From: Luteibacter pinisoli
GTDB lineage: Bacteria > Pseudomonadota > Gammaproteobacteria > Xanthomonadales > Rhodanobacteraceae
Direction of reading: 5' to 3'
Length of the DNA: 64,000 nucleotides
Assembly: GCF_006385595.1 (NCBI RefSeq)
Contig: NZ_CP041046.1
Span: 2,480,001-2,544,000, forward strand
Numbering within the stretch: the stretch's first letter is position 1; every line of letters begins with the position of its first letter. Below the pieces are notes generated by a model. That model had not been told where the DNA came from. It did no database searches and saw only the letters and a program-made list of their open reading frames with translations. Below are positions 8,455-17,204 of the stretch, in pieces. The position numbers were made by a program, and so were the translations under genes.

Positions 8455-9876
8455 TTACCACCCAAAGAGCACCTGCACGCTGCCGTAGTTGCCATCGCTG
8501 CCACCCGCATCGCGTATGGTGCGGCCCGCACGAAAATGGTCTCCTTCGATAGAGAACGTGATGCCTGGACGCCACTTCCAGTCGAGGCGGAGCTGGCCGT
8601 ACATCCCCGTCCATTTGCCGCCCCTCCCGGCTGTATCGACAAGTGCGTTGTTGGGCTGGACGTAAATCGCATCCCTCGTGGTGCGCCGCCACTGCAACCC
8701 GACCGCACCGAGCAACGTCAGGGTGGAGGAAGGCTTGAGGGTGATGCTGGGTTTGACGTGGACGAGGTTGGCGTACCCCGTATAACCGGCTAGGGAGAAG
8801 TAGTAACCGTTGGGAAACAGCGGATTGAAGGTGCCGACGCGGCCGTCGCCGGGGTGGTCATCACCGGAGGCGGTGTCGACCTGCATGCCGATGCGCGGCG
8901 TCCACGTCGCGTCCGTCAAAGTCCAGCCCGCCCGCGTACCGACAGCCCATGCGTGGATGGCTGTATCCCCCACCCGGCCGCGCTGCCGCATGCCCTCGAC
9001 GTCCCAGTCGAGGGGACCATGCTGTCCGGCAAAGCGCACATCGTCGACACGCCGGCGTTCGTTGCCGCGTGCATCGAGGAACGATGCACCATCGGTGTCG
9101 TACCAGGCGTGGTAGTACGACAGCTCGTTGGTTCCGAACACATGACGCTCGACGCGAACCATGTGGAACCGGTCGTTCGAGCCTGAGGTGTCATCAAAGG
9201 CGTGCTCGTCGCGGTACTGAACGGGGTGGCTGACGAAGGCAATGACGCGCCAGGGACCACGTTCGAAATTGGCCCAGACCGCATCGAAGGACTGGCGCAC
9301 ATTGGGTCCATCACGCAGGGAGACGAAGCGTTGCAGGTCCAGTGCGAAGTCCTGGCGCCCCGCGCGCACGCGGACCGTGCCACCGAGGACGTCACCTTGC
9401 CACGCGAGGAAGGCCAGGCGGACGTCCGCACGATTGCGATCGGTTGGCCCCCAGCTGGCCTTCGCAAAGGGACGGGCATCCTCGAGCTGTACGAATGCCA
9501 GCCAAGGTGCTCCCCAGCGCAGGCCTGCGTGCACCTGGAGGCGCTGCAGGAGATAGGTGTCGTCGTCACGACCGATGCCAAAGGCCGGTGCGTTATTGGT
9601 CTCGACCCGCTCGCGCAGCAAGGCGCCAAAGGTAAGGTAGTGGTCGCCGCCGGGGCCGAGGGGGAGGTATTTGAGGGAATCGCCCGGCTGGCGGGTGACC
9701 GCCGGGTTGGCGAGAACCGACCAGTCCTCCTGCCAGCGATTGGGCAGGATGGCCGGCCGACCTGGCGTGCTGACGACGCCGTCGTTCGTCGTGCCCTTTT
9801 CGTCGGGCACGTCCTGGGCGCCCGCCGTGGTCGCGAGAAAGAAGGCCGCGACGAGCGGGAGGCCGCGACGGGTCAT
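8455..9876 (-). CDS. Alginate-export-family outer-membrane porin
   Basis: 473 residues with signal peptide MTRRGLPLVAAFFLATTAG (cut at AQD). The body is alternating hydrophobic strands with aromatic girdles and a C-terminal Phe-Gly-Trp end, as in beta-barrel outer-membrane proteins. YLTFGALLRERVETNNAPAF and VRAGRQDFALDLQRF resemble the Alginate_exp family (PF13372), whose members form 18-strand barrels for polyanionic or small acidic substrates. The ATG overlaps the stop of the upstream VOC gene by 4 bases (ATGA). In this operon it likely admits a catabolic substrate; alginate itself is not implied. Confidence 0.85.
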   Translation of the reverse strand: MTRRGLPLVAAFFLATTAGAQDVPDEKGTTNDGVVSTPGRPAILPNRWQEDWSVLANPAVTRQPGDSLKYLPLGPGGDHYLTFGALLRERVETNNAPAFGIGRDDDTYLLQRLQVHAGLRWGAPWLAFVQLEDARPFAKASWGPTDRNRADVRLAFLAWQGDVLGGTVRVRAGRQDFALDLQRFVSLRDGPNVRQSFDAVWANFERGPWRVIAFVSHPVQYRDEHAFDDTSGSNDRFHMVRVERHVFGTNELSYYHAWYDTDGASFLDARGNERRRVDDVRFAGQHGPLDWDVEGMRQRGRVGDTAIHAWAVGTRAGWTLTDATWTPRIGMQVDTASGDDHPGDGRVGTFNPLFPNGYYFSLAGYTGYANLVHVKPSITLKPSSTLTLLGAVGLQWRRTTRDAIYVQPNNALVDTAGRGGKWTGMYGQLRLDWKWRPGITFSIEGDHFRAGRTIRDAGGSDGNYGSVQVLFGW

Positions 9877-10766
9877 TTGCTGCTGTGAAGTTCAGCGACG
9901 TAGCCGCCGGGGAACTGCACCATCGCAGCATGGCGATCGCCTTCCGCATGCGCATCGACAACAATCTTTGCACCACTGTCCTTCGCTCGCTTGAGCGTGG
10001 CGTCGAGATCGGTGACCTCGTATCCCGTCAGCTCCGTGCCGTAGGGCCAGTCGAGCTGACCGTTAGTCACGAGCACGGTGGCCTTCCCGTATACCGACTC
10101 GATGCGGATGCGGCGATAGGTTACGCCCCGGCGCCCGAGCTCGGTGCCTGGCGCATGGCGATCATCGGAGACGACCTTGCCGTGGGAAAATCCGACGAAA
10201 GCTTTGACGAAGGCATCAGCCGATTCAACGGGAAGGTAGACGCGATTCTCTGGGACATGCTCGAACGCGGCGTAAGCGGGCTTTTTCGTGTGCCAGTACA
10301 GCTGCATGTTGACGCCGCCCGGCCAGGTGACGACCGCGTCGCGCCCGATAGGGTCATCGAAGGGTGCAACCAGGGTCGCCGCGCCTGCCGCGTTCGCGGC
10401 CTTTACCGCTGCATCAAGGTCGGTCACGAGATATCCGGTGCGCTCAAGCCCAAAGGGATACGGGACCGGAGTGCGAAAGCCGAAGACCGACACGGTGCCA
10501 ACCGGCGTCTGCACGAGCTGCGAGGACGTGCTCGACGGCGTCGGGGTGACGGTCACGACGACCTGTTTGGTCGACTGGCCGCCGAATGTTGCCGTGAAGC
10601 TCCTGACGAACGCGTCGACATCGGACGGCGCAACGTAAACGTGGGTCGTGTCGTACTGGGAACCGACCGCATAGTCGGGCGTTTCGGCCATGGCGGCCGA
10701 GGAGACGAGCAGCACGAGGGAGGCAATAAGGCTGTAGGGGCGCATGGGCGAAGTCCGTGTATTCAT
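9873..10766 (-). CDS. Exported double-VOC (glyoxalase-like) protein
   Basis: 297 residues. The start ATG at 10766 overlaps the stop of the MFS gene by 4 bases. The signal peptide ends in SSAAMAETPDYA. Two repeats of a vicinal-oxygen-chelate module are seen: DTTHVYVAPSDVDAFVRSF...YLVTDLDAAVKAANAAGA and NRVYLPVESADAFVKAFVGF...YEVTDLDATLKRAKDSGA, each ending in a Pro-Gly-Gly strand. VOC domains bind a metal and act as glyoxalases, dioxygenases or resistance proteins. A periplasmic copy is less common. Substrate unknown. Confidence 0.82.
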   Translation of the reverse strand: MNTRTSPMRPYSLIASLVLLVSSAAMAETPDYAVGSQYDTTHVYVAPSDVDAFVRSFTATFGGQSTKQVVVTVTPTPSSTSSQLVQTPVGTVSVFGFRTPVPYPFGLERTGYLVTDLDAAVKAANAAGAATLVAPFDDPIGRDAVVTWPGGVNMQLYWHTKKPAYAAFEHVPENRVYLPVESADAFVKAFVGFSHGKVVSDDRHAPGTELGRRGVTYRRIRIESVYGKATVLVTNGQLDWPYGTELTGYEVTDLDATLKRAKDSGAKIVVDAHAEGDRHAAMVQFPGGYVAELHSSK

Positions 10767-12382
10767 GAAGAAGGAAGGCCCTGCGCTACCGCGCGGGCGC
10801 TGACACCGATGAGATGTGTAACCAGCGGCGGCTGGGGGCCGCGATGGAAGGCCAGGGCCTCCGCCTGGATATCCGCGCCAGCGTGGCTGAAGCGCTCGTG
10901 CTGGCGTAGATGTTCGGCCCAGGATTCGACCATGAACCACTCGACGACCCGCTCGGGATTTCCCGAGTCCTGGGTGACACCCCAGGCGTAGGCACCGTCA
11001 CGCAGGCGCTCTATCGAAAAGCGTTCAAGGACGACGAGGAAGGCCGCGAGCCGCTCGCGGGCCACGTCATACTCGACAAGGATGAGCACCGGACCACGGT
11101 CGTTAGCCACGGGTTCTGTCGTCAGCGGCTCGGCCCACTGGTGCGCCGAAGAAAGATCAAGCTCAGCCGATGGCAGCGGCATGGCACGCATGACGAACGC
11201 AGCAACGACAAGGCCAGCCGCACTCACGATGAGCGTGGGCGCCACACCCACCGCCTCGGCGAGCGCACCCCAGCCGATACTCCCTGCCGCCATCGCGCCA
11301 TTGAATACGGTGAGGTACACCGCAAGCGCCCTGCCCCGCACCCAGTTGGGCAGGATACCCTGGGCGACCCCGTTGAACGTCGTCAGCGACATGATCCATG
11401 CACCGCCGAGCACCAGGAGTGCCAGGAACGCGGCAAGTTTATTCGGAACGATGGCGAGAATAACCATGACGAGGGCGGAGAGGAGCGCCGCGCCGAGAAG
11501 CAACGCATCCGCGCTGCACCGTGCGCGCATCTTTGGCAGGAGCAACGCACCGAGGATGGCGCCGGCACCCACTGCCCCCATCAATACGCCATAAAAGCCG
11601 GCCCCGCCGTGCAGCGTGCCGCGCGCGACCAAGGGCAGGAGCGCCCAGACAGCAGACGCAAATGCAAAAAACACCGCAGCCCGGATGAGCACGACATGCA
11701 GCTCACGGCTGGCCTTCGTGAAGCGTAGTCCCGCCCTGAAGGCGCCGAGGAAGTTTTCCGGCAGCGCCGTGTCGGCCGTGCTCTTGCGTCGCCACCAGAC
11801 AAGGGCTGCGATGACGAGGAAGTAACTACAGACATCGGTGCCGTAGGTCACCGCCGCCCCCATGCCCGCGAGAATCAGACCACCCGCGGCAGGGCCGATG
11901 GCACGGGCAATGTTGACTCCGAGGGAATTGAGGGAGACCGCGTCCTTGAGCTCCGACCGGTCGACCAGTTCGGGCACGATGGATTGCCAGGTCGGCCCAA
12001 TCAGTGCGGCGCCAATCCCGCCGACAAACGTCAGTGCGACGAGCGCCGCGATACTGAGGTTGTGGGTTGCCGCAAGCATCATCAATGTGGCACTGACACA
12101 GGCCAGGAGGACCTGCACCGCAATAAGGAAGCGCCGGCGGTCGAGGATGTCGGAGAGGACGCCTGCGGGAATGGCCAGCAGGAAGATGGGCAGCGACCCC
12201 GCAGCCTGGATGAGCGAAACCGCCGCCGGACCACCGCCAAGTTCGGTCACCATCCAGGAGCTGGCGATATCACGCATGAAGGTGCCGGTGTTCCCCAGCA
12301 CCGTCGCTACCCAGAGAATGGCAAAGGTTGCGTGCTTAAGCGGCCTGAGGCTATCGGCAAGCCCACCCTGCTCAGTGGCCAT
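10763..12382 (-). CDS. MFS transporter with C-terminal ABM-like domain
   Basis: 539 residues. Residues ~10-400 form a 12-helix MFS carrier of the MFS_3 (EntS-like) family, with ILDRRRFLIAVQ as the loop 2-3 motif. The final ~110 residues (VLILVEYDVARERLAAFL onward) are soluble and resemble the antibiotic-biosynthesis-monooxygenase-like ferredoxin fold that this family often carries. The start at 12382 is preferred because GGGGGA lies upstream; it overlaps the end of the DoxX gene by 11 bases. Likely exports or takes up a small organic compound handled by the operon. Confidence 0.86.
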   Translation of the reverse strand: MATEQGGLADSLRPLKHATFAILWVATVLGNTGTFMRDIASSWMVTELGGGPAAVSLIQAAGSLPIFLLAIPAGVLSDILDRRRFLIAVQVLLACVSATLMMLAATHNLSIAALVALTFVGGIGAALIGPTWQSIVPELVDRSELKDAVSLNSLGVNIARAIGPAAGGLILAGMGAAVTYGTDVCSYFLVIAALVWWRRKSTADTALPENFLGAFRAGLRFTKASRELHVVLIRAAVFFAFASAVWALLPLVARGTLHGGAGFYGVLMGAVGAGAILGALLLPKMRARCSADALLLGAALLSALVMVILAIVPNKLAAFLALLVLGGAWIMSLTTFNGVAQGILPNWVRGRALAVYLTVFNGAMAAGSIGWGALAEAVGVAPTLIVSAAGLVVAAFVMRAMPLPSAELDLSSAHQWAEPLTTEPVANDRGPVLILVEYDVARERLAAFLVVLERFSIERLRDGAYAWGVTQDSGNPERVVEWFMVESWAEHLRQHERFSHAGADIQAEALAFHRGPQPPLVTHLIGVSARAVAQGLPSS

Positions 12383-12782
12383 GGCGGGTCCCCCGAAGGT
12401 CAAGCCAGCCGACGTAGACGAAGGCGCCTGCAAGGCCGAGGTGTTCGAAGAAGCCGTTCATCATCATGTCGCGCCCGGGGCCTGCCGCCTCATGCCACCA
12501 GGCGTTGGCGAGGAAGTTGGCCGCAAAGGTAAAGAGGGCGAGTGCGAACGCGCCAATCCACCGGAAGTGCCCGGTGAGGACGGCAAGCGCGCAGACCAGT
12601 TCGAAGGCGATGACGCCTGCCGCGAACAGGTGCGCTGGGGACAGACCAAAGTGCTGCATCTCGCCGATGGCGGCATTGAAATCGATGAGCTTGCAGATAG
12701 CGCCCTGCAGATAGGCAGAGCAAAGCGCCAGAAGCGCGAGCCACAGCACAACGTCCACGCGAAGCGGGGCGGGCCTGTTCAT
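12372..12782 (-). CDS. DoxX-family membrane protein
   Basis: 136 residues with four predicted helices (VVLWLALLALCSAYLQGAIC, LFAAGVIAFELVCALAVL, WIGAFALALFTFAANFLANA, LGLAGAFVYVGWL). The pattern and length fit DoxX proteins, which sit in the inner membrane and are often tied to thiol or oxidative-stress redox complexes. The ATG overlaps the stop of the amidohydrolase gene by 4 bases (ATGA), so translation is coupled. Confidence 0.82.
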   Translation of the reverse strand: MNRPAPLRVDVVLWLALLALCSAYLQGAICKLIDFNAAIGEMQHFGLSPAHLFAAGVIAFELVCALAVLTGHFRWIGAFALALFTFAANFLANAWWHEAAGPGRDMMMNGFFEHLGLAGAFVYVGWLDLRGTRHGH

Positions 12783-14665
12783 ACAGCCCAGCACGCGCAA
12801 CCCAGCGCGCCCCAAAAGCTCTTGAAGTCATCGACCGGGAGGGGGGCCGCGTGCGAACGCCCATGGTCATGTCCATGCACCGAGCACCCACTGGCACAAC
12901 CGCAAGCCGCCTGTCGGCGCCGCTCTGCCCCGTCCATCCGCAATTGCTGCTCCGCCCAGGAGGCATAGCCACCGTAGGCATTGACGGGAGACCAATCGGG
13001 CATGGCGGCGGGAATATCGCTCTCGTCCAGCGTGCAGAAGGGTCCGCTCGCATAGACCACCTTGCCGCCCACCATCGTCAGCAACGACGTGGTGCCGACG
13101 ATCTCGTCCTCCGCACACGCGAAGAAATCGCGGTCGGGGATGATCAGATCGGCCAGCTGGCCATCGGCAATGCGTCCCTTCTTGCCTTCCTCATTGGAAA
13201 ACCAGGTGACGTTCTCGGTCCACATGCGCAGTGCCTCATCGCGATCGAGGCAGTTACGCTGCGGATACAGGCGCATGCCACCCACGGTCCGCCCTGTCGT
13301 CAGCCACGCAAGGGATACCCATGGGTTGTACGACGCCACGCGCGTCGCGTCCGTGCCAGCCGACACCTTGACACCTGCATCAAGCATCTTGCGGACCGGT
13401 GGCGTGGCCTGTGCGGCGCCGATACCGTAGCGTTCGACGAAGTATTCGCCCTGGTACGCCATGCGGTGCTGCACGGCAACACCACCCCCCAGCGCTGCTA
13501 TGCGATCAATGGACGCGTCAGAAATCGTTTCGGCGTGGTCGAAGAACCAGTGGATGCCGTCAAGCGCGATGTCCTGGGCGACCCTCTCGAAGACATCCAG
13601 CGCGCGGCTGATCGTCTCGTCATAGGTCGCATGCAGCCGCCACGGCCAGCGGTTCTGGGCGAGGATCCGCACGACGCCCTCAAGCTCGCCCTCCATCTCG
13701 GGAGCCATGTCAGGCCGCGGCTGGCGGAAGTCTTCGAAGTCAGCGGCCGAGAAGACGAGCATCTCGCCAGCGCCGTTGTGACGGAAATAGTCGTCCCCCT
13801 GCTGGTAGGTCACCGACTTCGTCCATTCAAGGAAATCGTCCTTCTCCTGCTTCGGCTTTTGCGTAAAGAGGTTATAGGCAATGCGGATCGTCAGCTGGTC
13901 GGCGTCGGACAACTGCTGGACCACCGCATAGTCGTCCGGCCAGTTCTGCGAGCCACCACCGGCATCAATGGCACCGGTGATGCCAAGGCGGTTCAGCTCG
14001 CGCATGAAGTGCCGGGTGGAATTGACCTGGTACTCAAACGGCAGCTTCGGCCCTTTGGCGAGCGTCGCATAGAGGATGGATGCATTGGGTTTGGCCAACA
14101 GTAGACCGGTCGGATTGCCGCTCGCGTCCCGGAGGATTTCACCGCCCGGTGGGTTGGGTGTGTCTTTCGTGTACCCACACACGCGCAGTGCCGCCGCGTT
14201 GAGCAGCGCGCGGTCGTAAAGATGCAGGATGAATACCGGAGTGTCCGGTGCGACCGCATTGAGTTCGTCGATGGTCGGCAGGCGCTTTTCGACGAACTGG
14301 TGCTCGGTAAACCCGCCGACCACGCGCACCCACTGTGGCGGAGGTGTGATCTCTACCTGTCGGCGGAGCATGCGCATGGCATCGGCGAGGCTCGGGACGC
14401 CATCCCAGCGCAGCTCCATGTTGAAGTTCAGGCCACCACGGATGAGATGAAGGTGGTTGTCGATGAGCCCGGGAAGCACCCGGCGTCCACCGACATCCAC
14501 CACGCGCGTCCCCGGCCCGGCAAGCGCCAGAACTTCATGATCATCTCCCACTTTCAGAAACCGGCCGTCGCGGATGGCCACGGCACTAACGGTGGGACGG
14601 CGCCGGTCAAGCGTGGTGAACAGACCTCTGTGCAAGATGAGGTCCGGGACGGGGACGTGTGACAT
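12779..14665 (-). CDS. Amidohydrolase-family (YtcJ-like) metal-dependent hydrolase with Cys/His-rich tail
   Basis: 628 residues. Motifs are VLPGLIDNHLHL (metal-binding His-x-His), the Lys-less YtcJ-type core, WRLHATYDET and FFDHAET (later His ligands), and SAGTDATRVASYNPW (catalytic Asp). YtcJ-like enzymes hydrolyse amides or formamides. The last ~60 residues after the usual domain end hold a Cys/His cluster (CGCASGCSVHGHDHGRSHA) that looks like a metal-binding appendix and is not standard for the family. It lies 20 bases after the XapX gene in the operon. Confidence 0.87.
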   Translation of the reverse strand: MSHVPVPDLILHRGLFTTLDRRRPTVSAVAIRDGRFLKVGDDHEVLALAGPGTRVVDVGGRRVLPGLIDNHLHLIRGGLNFNMELRWDGVPSLADAMRMLRRQVEITPPPQWVRVVGGFTEHQFVEKRLPTIDELNAVAPDTPVFILHLYDRALLNAAALRVCGYTKDTPNPPGGEILRDASGNPTGLLLAKPNASILYATLAKGPKLPFEYQVNSTRHFMRELNRLGITGAIDAGGGSQNWPDDYAVVQQLSDADQLTIRIAYNLFTQKPKQEKDDFLEWTKSVTYQQGDDYFRHNGAGEMLVFSAADFEDFRQPRPDMAPEMEGELEGVVRILAQNRWPWRLHATYDETISRALDVFERVAQDIALDGIHWFFDHAETISDASIDRIAALGGGVAVQHRMAYQGEYFVERYGIGAAQATPPVRKMLDAGVKVSAGTDATRVASYNPWVSLAWLTTGRTVGGMRLYPQRNCLDRDEALRMWTENVTWFSNEEGKKGRIADGQLADLIIPDRDFFACAEDEIVGTTSLLTMVGGKVVYASGPFCTLDESDIPAAMPDWSPVNAYGGYASWAEQQLRMDGAERRRQAACGCASGCSVHGHDHGRSHAAPLPVDDFKSFWGALGCACWAV

Positions 14666-14685
14666 GGCAAAGCTCCTGGAATGGC

Positions 14686-14928
14686 TCAGGCGGGGTCGTC
14701 GTTGGATCGGGGTGGCTCGTCCTTGGTCACAGCGAAGCTCTTGCTGTGCCAGAGGTTGGCCCAGACGTCAGGATGTCCCTTGGCCCAGGACACAGCCGCC
14801 TCACCGGCAAGCATGCCGAGCAGACCAAGGAGGGCGATCATCGGGGGCGCCGGGGAGCGCACGCCAAAGAACCCGTAGGCAATACCAACCGCGAGGCCGA
14901 AGCCAAGGGAGATCAGGTAGGGCCACAT
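14686..14928 (-). CDS. XapX-domain membrane protein (DUF1427)
   Basis: 80 residues. MWPYLISLGFGLAVGIAYGF and VRSPAPPMIALLGLLGMLAG match the XapX signature of two helices around R-S-P-A-P-P. The function of the family is unknown; it is often found beside amidohydrolases and isochorismatase-like hydrolases, as here. The ATG at 14928 is chosen because the family begins at this Met and TAAGG lies just upstream; only 4 bases separate it from the hydrolase stop. Confidence 0.85.
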   Translation of the reverse strand: MWPYLISLGFGLAVGIAYGFFGVRSPAPPMIALLGLLGMLAGEAAVSWAKGHPDVWANLWHSKSFAVTKDEPPRSNDDPA

Positions 14929-14932
14929 GGCC

Positions 14933-15574
14933 TTAACCCGCTTCAGAGGCATGTTCGCCGAGCGCCCACTTGGAGAAGCGCACCTGGATGCCGTACGGCG
15001 TCAGCGCGCGCAGGATATCCATGACGCCCTCGTACGTGCCCGAACGTGCCCAGTCCTGCTGGAGTTCGAACATGAACTGCAGCGTGGTCATCGGCACCGC
15101 GCCGGCCTGGACCATGCGCTGCACGGCACGCTCGTGGGCCTCGACACTCGTGTCGCCGCACGCATCGGTGACGACAATCACCTCGAGGCCTTCACGCAAC
15201 ATGTCGAGCGTGGGGAAGTTCACGCAGGCGCCCGTCCACAGGCCAGCGAGCACGAAGCGCTTCCTGCCCGTGGCAGCCACGGCCTTGCGGAAGTCCTCGT
15301 TCAACCAGGAGTTGATGGAGGTGCGGTCGATGATGGCCTGGCCAGGGAACACACCGTCGGTGACTTCCGGCATGAAGGGACCCGAGAAGCTGTCCTTGGC
15401 GACGGTCGTCAGGATTGTCGGTACCTTGAAGAGCTTTGCGGCGCGCGCAAGGATCTGGACATTGTCCATGATGACCTTCCGGTCATGGCTCTGGACGCCC
15501 TGAAACATCGCCGGCTGGAAGTCGATGAGCGCAAGCGCACAGCTATCCGGCGTGATGAGTTCATTGAACGACAT
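14933..15574 (-). CDS. Isochorismatase-family cysteine hydrolase (operon copy)
   Basis: 213 residues, paralogous to the gene at 3814-4440. Triad: Asp in LALIDFQPAM, Lys in ATGRKRFVLAG, Cys in LWTGACVNFP. YcaC-like hydrolases form multimers in the cytosol; the substrate is unknown. The start at 15574 is preferred over upstream Met codons because GAGG precedes it and the alignment with the paralogue begins there. First gene of the 15574-to-7563 operon. A 123-base gap separates it from the upstream regulator gene. Confidence 0.85.
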   Translation of the reverse strand: MSFNELITPDSCALALIDFQPAMFQGVQSHDRKVIMDNVQILARAAKLFKVPTILTTVAKDSFSGPFMPEVTDGVFPGQAIIDRTSINSWLNEDFRKAVAATGRKRFVLAGLWTGACVNFPTLDMLREGLEVIVVTDACGDTSVEAHERAVQRMVQAGAVPMTTLQFMFELQQDWARSGTYEGVMDILRALTPYGIQVRFSKWALGEHASEAG

Positions 15575-15697
15575 GGGATGAGGCCTCGTTGGCATATCGC
15601 AGGCCGTTCCTGCGAGTACACTCACGATAGGCAGCGATACCACGCACGAATAGAATCTTTGGAATCCATCGTGCCGGACGTTTGATAAAAATCCTGC

Positions 15698-16378
15698 TTA
15701 ACGGAAGAAACCCCGCGCCTGCGCAACGGACACGGCATGCGCACGATTGCTCGCGCGCAACTTGGCCATGGCGTTCGACAGGTACTCCTTGACCGTCTCG
15801 GGTGAGAGACCCAGGCGCGACGCAATCTGCTTGTTCTCCAGGCCAGCGGCGACGCCGCGGAGGACATCGAGCTCGCGCTCCGACAAAACGTCCTGCCCCT
15901 TGAAGTTGGCAAGTTGCTGGGCAACGTGTGCATCGATGCGGTGCTCGCCACGGTGGACTGCACGTATCGCTTCGACAAGATCAGTGCCCATCGAGGTCTT
16001 CAACAGGTAGGCTTGCGCCCCCGCGTTGAGCGCGCGGCGCGCCACGCCATCTCCGCCAAACGTCGTGACAACGATGCTGCGGGCCGCTGGATCAAGTTGG
16101 CGGATACTGGTAATCAAGCGCTCGCCGGGCATGTCGGGAAGCACCATGTCAACCAGGGCAATGTTCGGCCGGTGCCTGCGAAACAGAGCGATCGCCTCCT
16201 GCCCAGTGGCTGCTTCAGCGACGACCAACAGGTCATCGGCAGCGGAGAGAACGGCGATAAGCCCCGCGCGGAATACCGGATGGTCATCGACAACGAGTAT
16301 CCGGATGGGCTGAAGCCGATCGGTGTCCGGGGATACCTTGTGGCGTTGTGCTGCAGGAACGCGTGGCGGCTCAGTCAT
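15698..16378 (-). CDS. NarL/FixJ-type response regulator (copy 1)
   Basis: 226 residues. Receiver domain with acidic pair D31/D32, phospho-acceptor D77 in IALVDMVLPDM, Thr in VVTTFGG and Lys in YLLKTSMG. LuxR-type HTH with LSERELDVLRGVAAGLENKQ. It lies directly upstream of the hydrolase/amidohydrolase operon in the same direction, so it may be cotranscribed with it or activate it. It is a close sister of the regulator at 17205-17828. Probable partner: one of the propeller kinases. Confidence 0.88.
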   Translation of the reverse strand: MTEPPRVPAAQRHKVSPDTDRLQPIRILVVDDHPVFRAGLIAVLSAADDLLVVAEAATGQEAIALFRRHRPNIALVDMVLPDMPGERLITSIRQLDPAARSIVVTTFGGDGVARRALNAGAQAYLLKTSMGTDLVEAIRAVHRGEHRIDAHVAQQLANFKGQDVLSERELDVLRGVAAGLENKQIASRLGLSPETVKEYLSNAMAKLRASNRAHAVSVAQARGFFR

Positions 16379-16464
16379 GGACGCGGCGTGCGCCTGCGGA
16401 GGGAGAGCTTACGGTGCATCGGATTCGTTTAGACCTTGGGAGAAAAGGGAAACCACCGGCGAGG

Positions 16465-17013
16465 TCAGGCGCGGATGCTCCCCACGCCCCTCGACTTGCG
16501 GTATGCGTGAGGCGTCACGCCGATCGCGGACTTGAATGAGCGGGTAAAGTGCGCCTGGTCGTTGAAACCGCACGCGATGGCGATGTCCGCGAGGCTTCCG
16601 CGAGTACTGGAAAGCTGCAGGCAGGCATGCTCAATGCGCTTGCCGTGGCGCCAGCGATGCGGACTTTCGCCGAAGGTGACCCTGAACGCGCGACTAAAAT
16701 AGCCGCGCGACAAACTACACGCTGCGGCGAGGTCGCTGATCGCAAGGCCGAGGTCGAGCCGCGCGAGCGCGATTTCCTCGACGGTGCGGATTTGCCACGC
16801 GGCCAGACCGCTATGCGTACGCGTCGCACCGCCAGTGATGCGCTCCTGGTGAATTCGCAACGCCTGCGCGATATAGCGCGCACAAGCGACGCGATCCGCG
16901 GTGTCGACATCCGCGATTTGACGCAACGCATGGTCAAGCAGTTGCTGCACGGCGCGGACCGGCGACTGGCCGTCGTCGGACGTACCCGACGGCGATGAGG
17001 TATCGATTCGCAT
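16465..17013 (-). CDS. AraC-family transcriptional regulator
   Basis: 182 residues, shorter than the usual ~300. A ~75-residue N-terminal helical region of no recognised family is followed by the double HTH: AISDLAAACSLSRGYFSRAF and SLADIAIACGFNDQAHFTRS, with FKSAIGVTPHAYR at the end. It lacks the normal cupin sensor domain, so it may act constitutively or via a protein partner. It is divergent from the regulator at 17205, and an inverted repeat at 17074-17095 lies between them. Confidence 0.86.
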   Translation of the reverse strand: MRIDTSSPSGTSDDGQSPVRAVQQLLDHALRQIADVDTADRVACARYIAQALRIHQERITGGATRTHSGLAAWQIRTVEEIALARLDLGLAISDLAAACSLSRGYFSRAFRVTFGESPHRWRHGKRIEHACLQLSSTRGSLADIAIACGFNDQAHFTRSFKSAIGVTPHAYRKSRGVGSIRA

Positions 17014-17073
17014 GGAGCCACCATCTTCACAGCCCGAAGACGAATCGGATGCTATCCGCCCGCCCCAGACGGG

Positions 17074-17095
17074 TGACCCCCTGTACGGGGGGTCA
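17074..17095. promoter_or_regulatory. Inverted repeat TGACCCCC-N6-GGGGGTCA between divergent regulators
   Basis: A perfect 8-6-8 inverted repeat sits between the AraC gene (start 17013, minus) and the response-regulator gene (start 17205, plus). Its position between two starts argues for an operator rather than a terminator, although a short T-rich stretch follows on the plus strand. NarL-type regulators bind inverted repeats, so autoregulation is a reasonable guess. Confidence 0.5.
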
Positions 17096-17204
17096 TTTTC
17101 TTAGGACGAAGGCTTTTTGGCCGGAATATGATCTTTCTCATCGCACGTGCGGCCAATCGCCCAAACGCCGTATCCTGATCGCGAGTCCAACCCCGGGCAC
17201 CGCC

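Noticed and set aside
9885..10991. Plus-strand 368-codon frame opposite the VOC and MFS genes
   Set aside because: The minus strand carries a signal peptide, two VOC repeats and ATGA coupling; the plus frame has none of these.
17074..17110. Rho-independent terminator at the G/C palindrome followed by TTTTC
   Set aside because: It lies between two divergent gene starts, where a terminator for either would make no sense; an operator is more likely.
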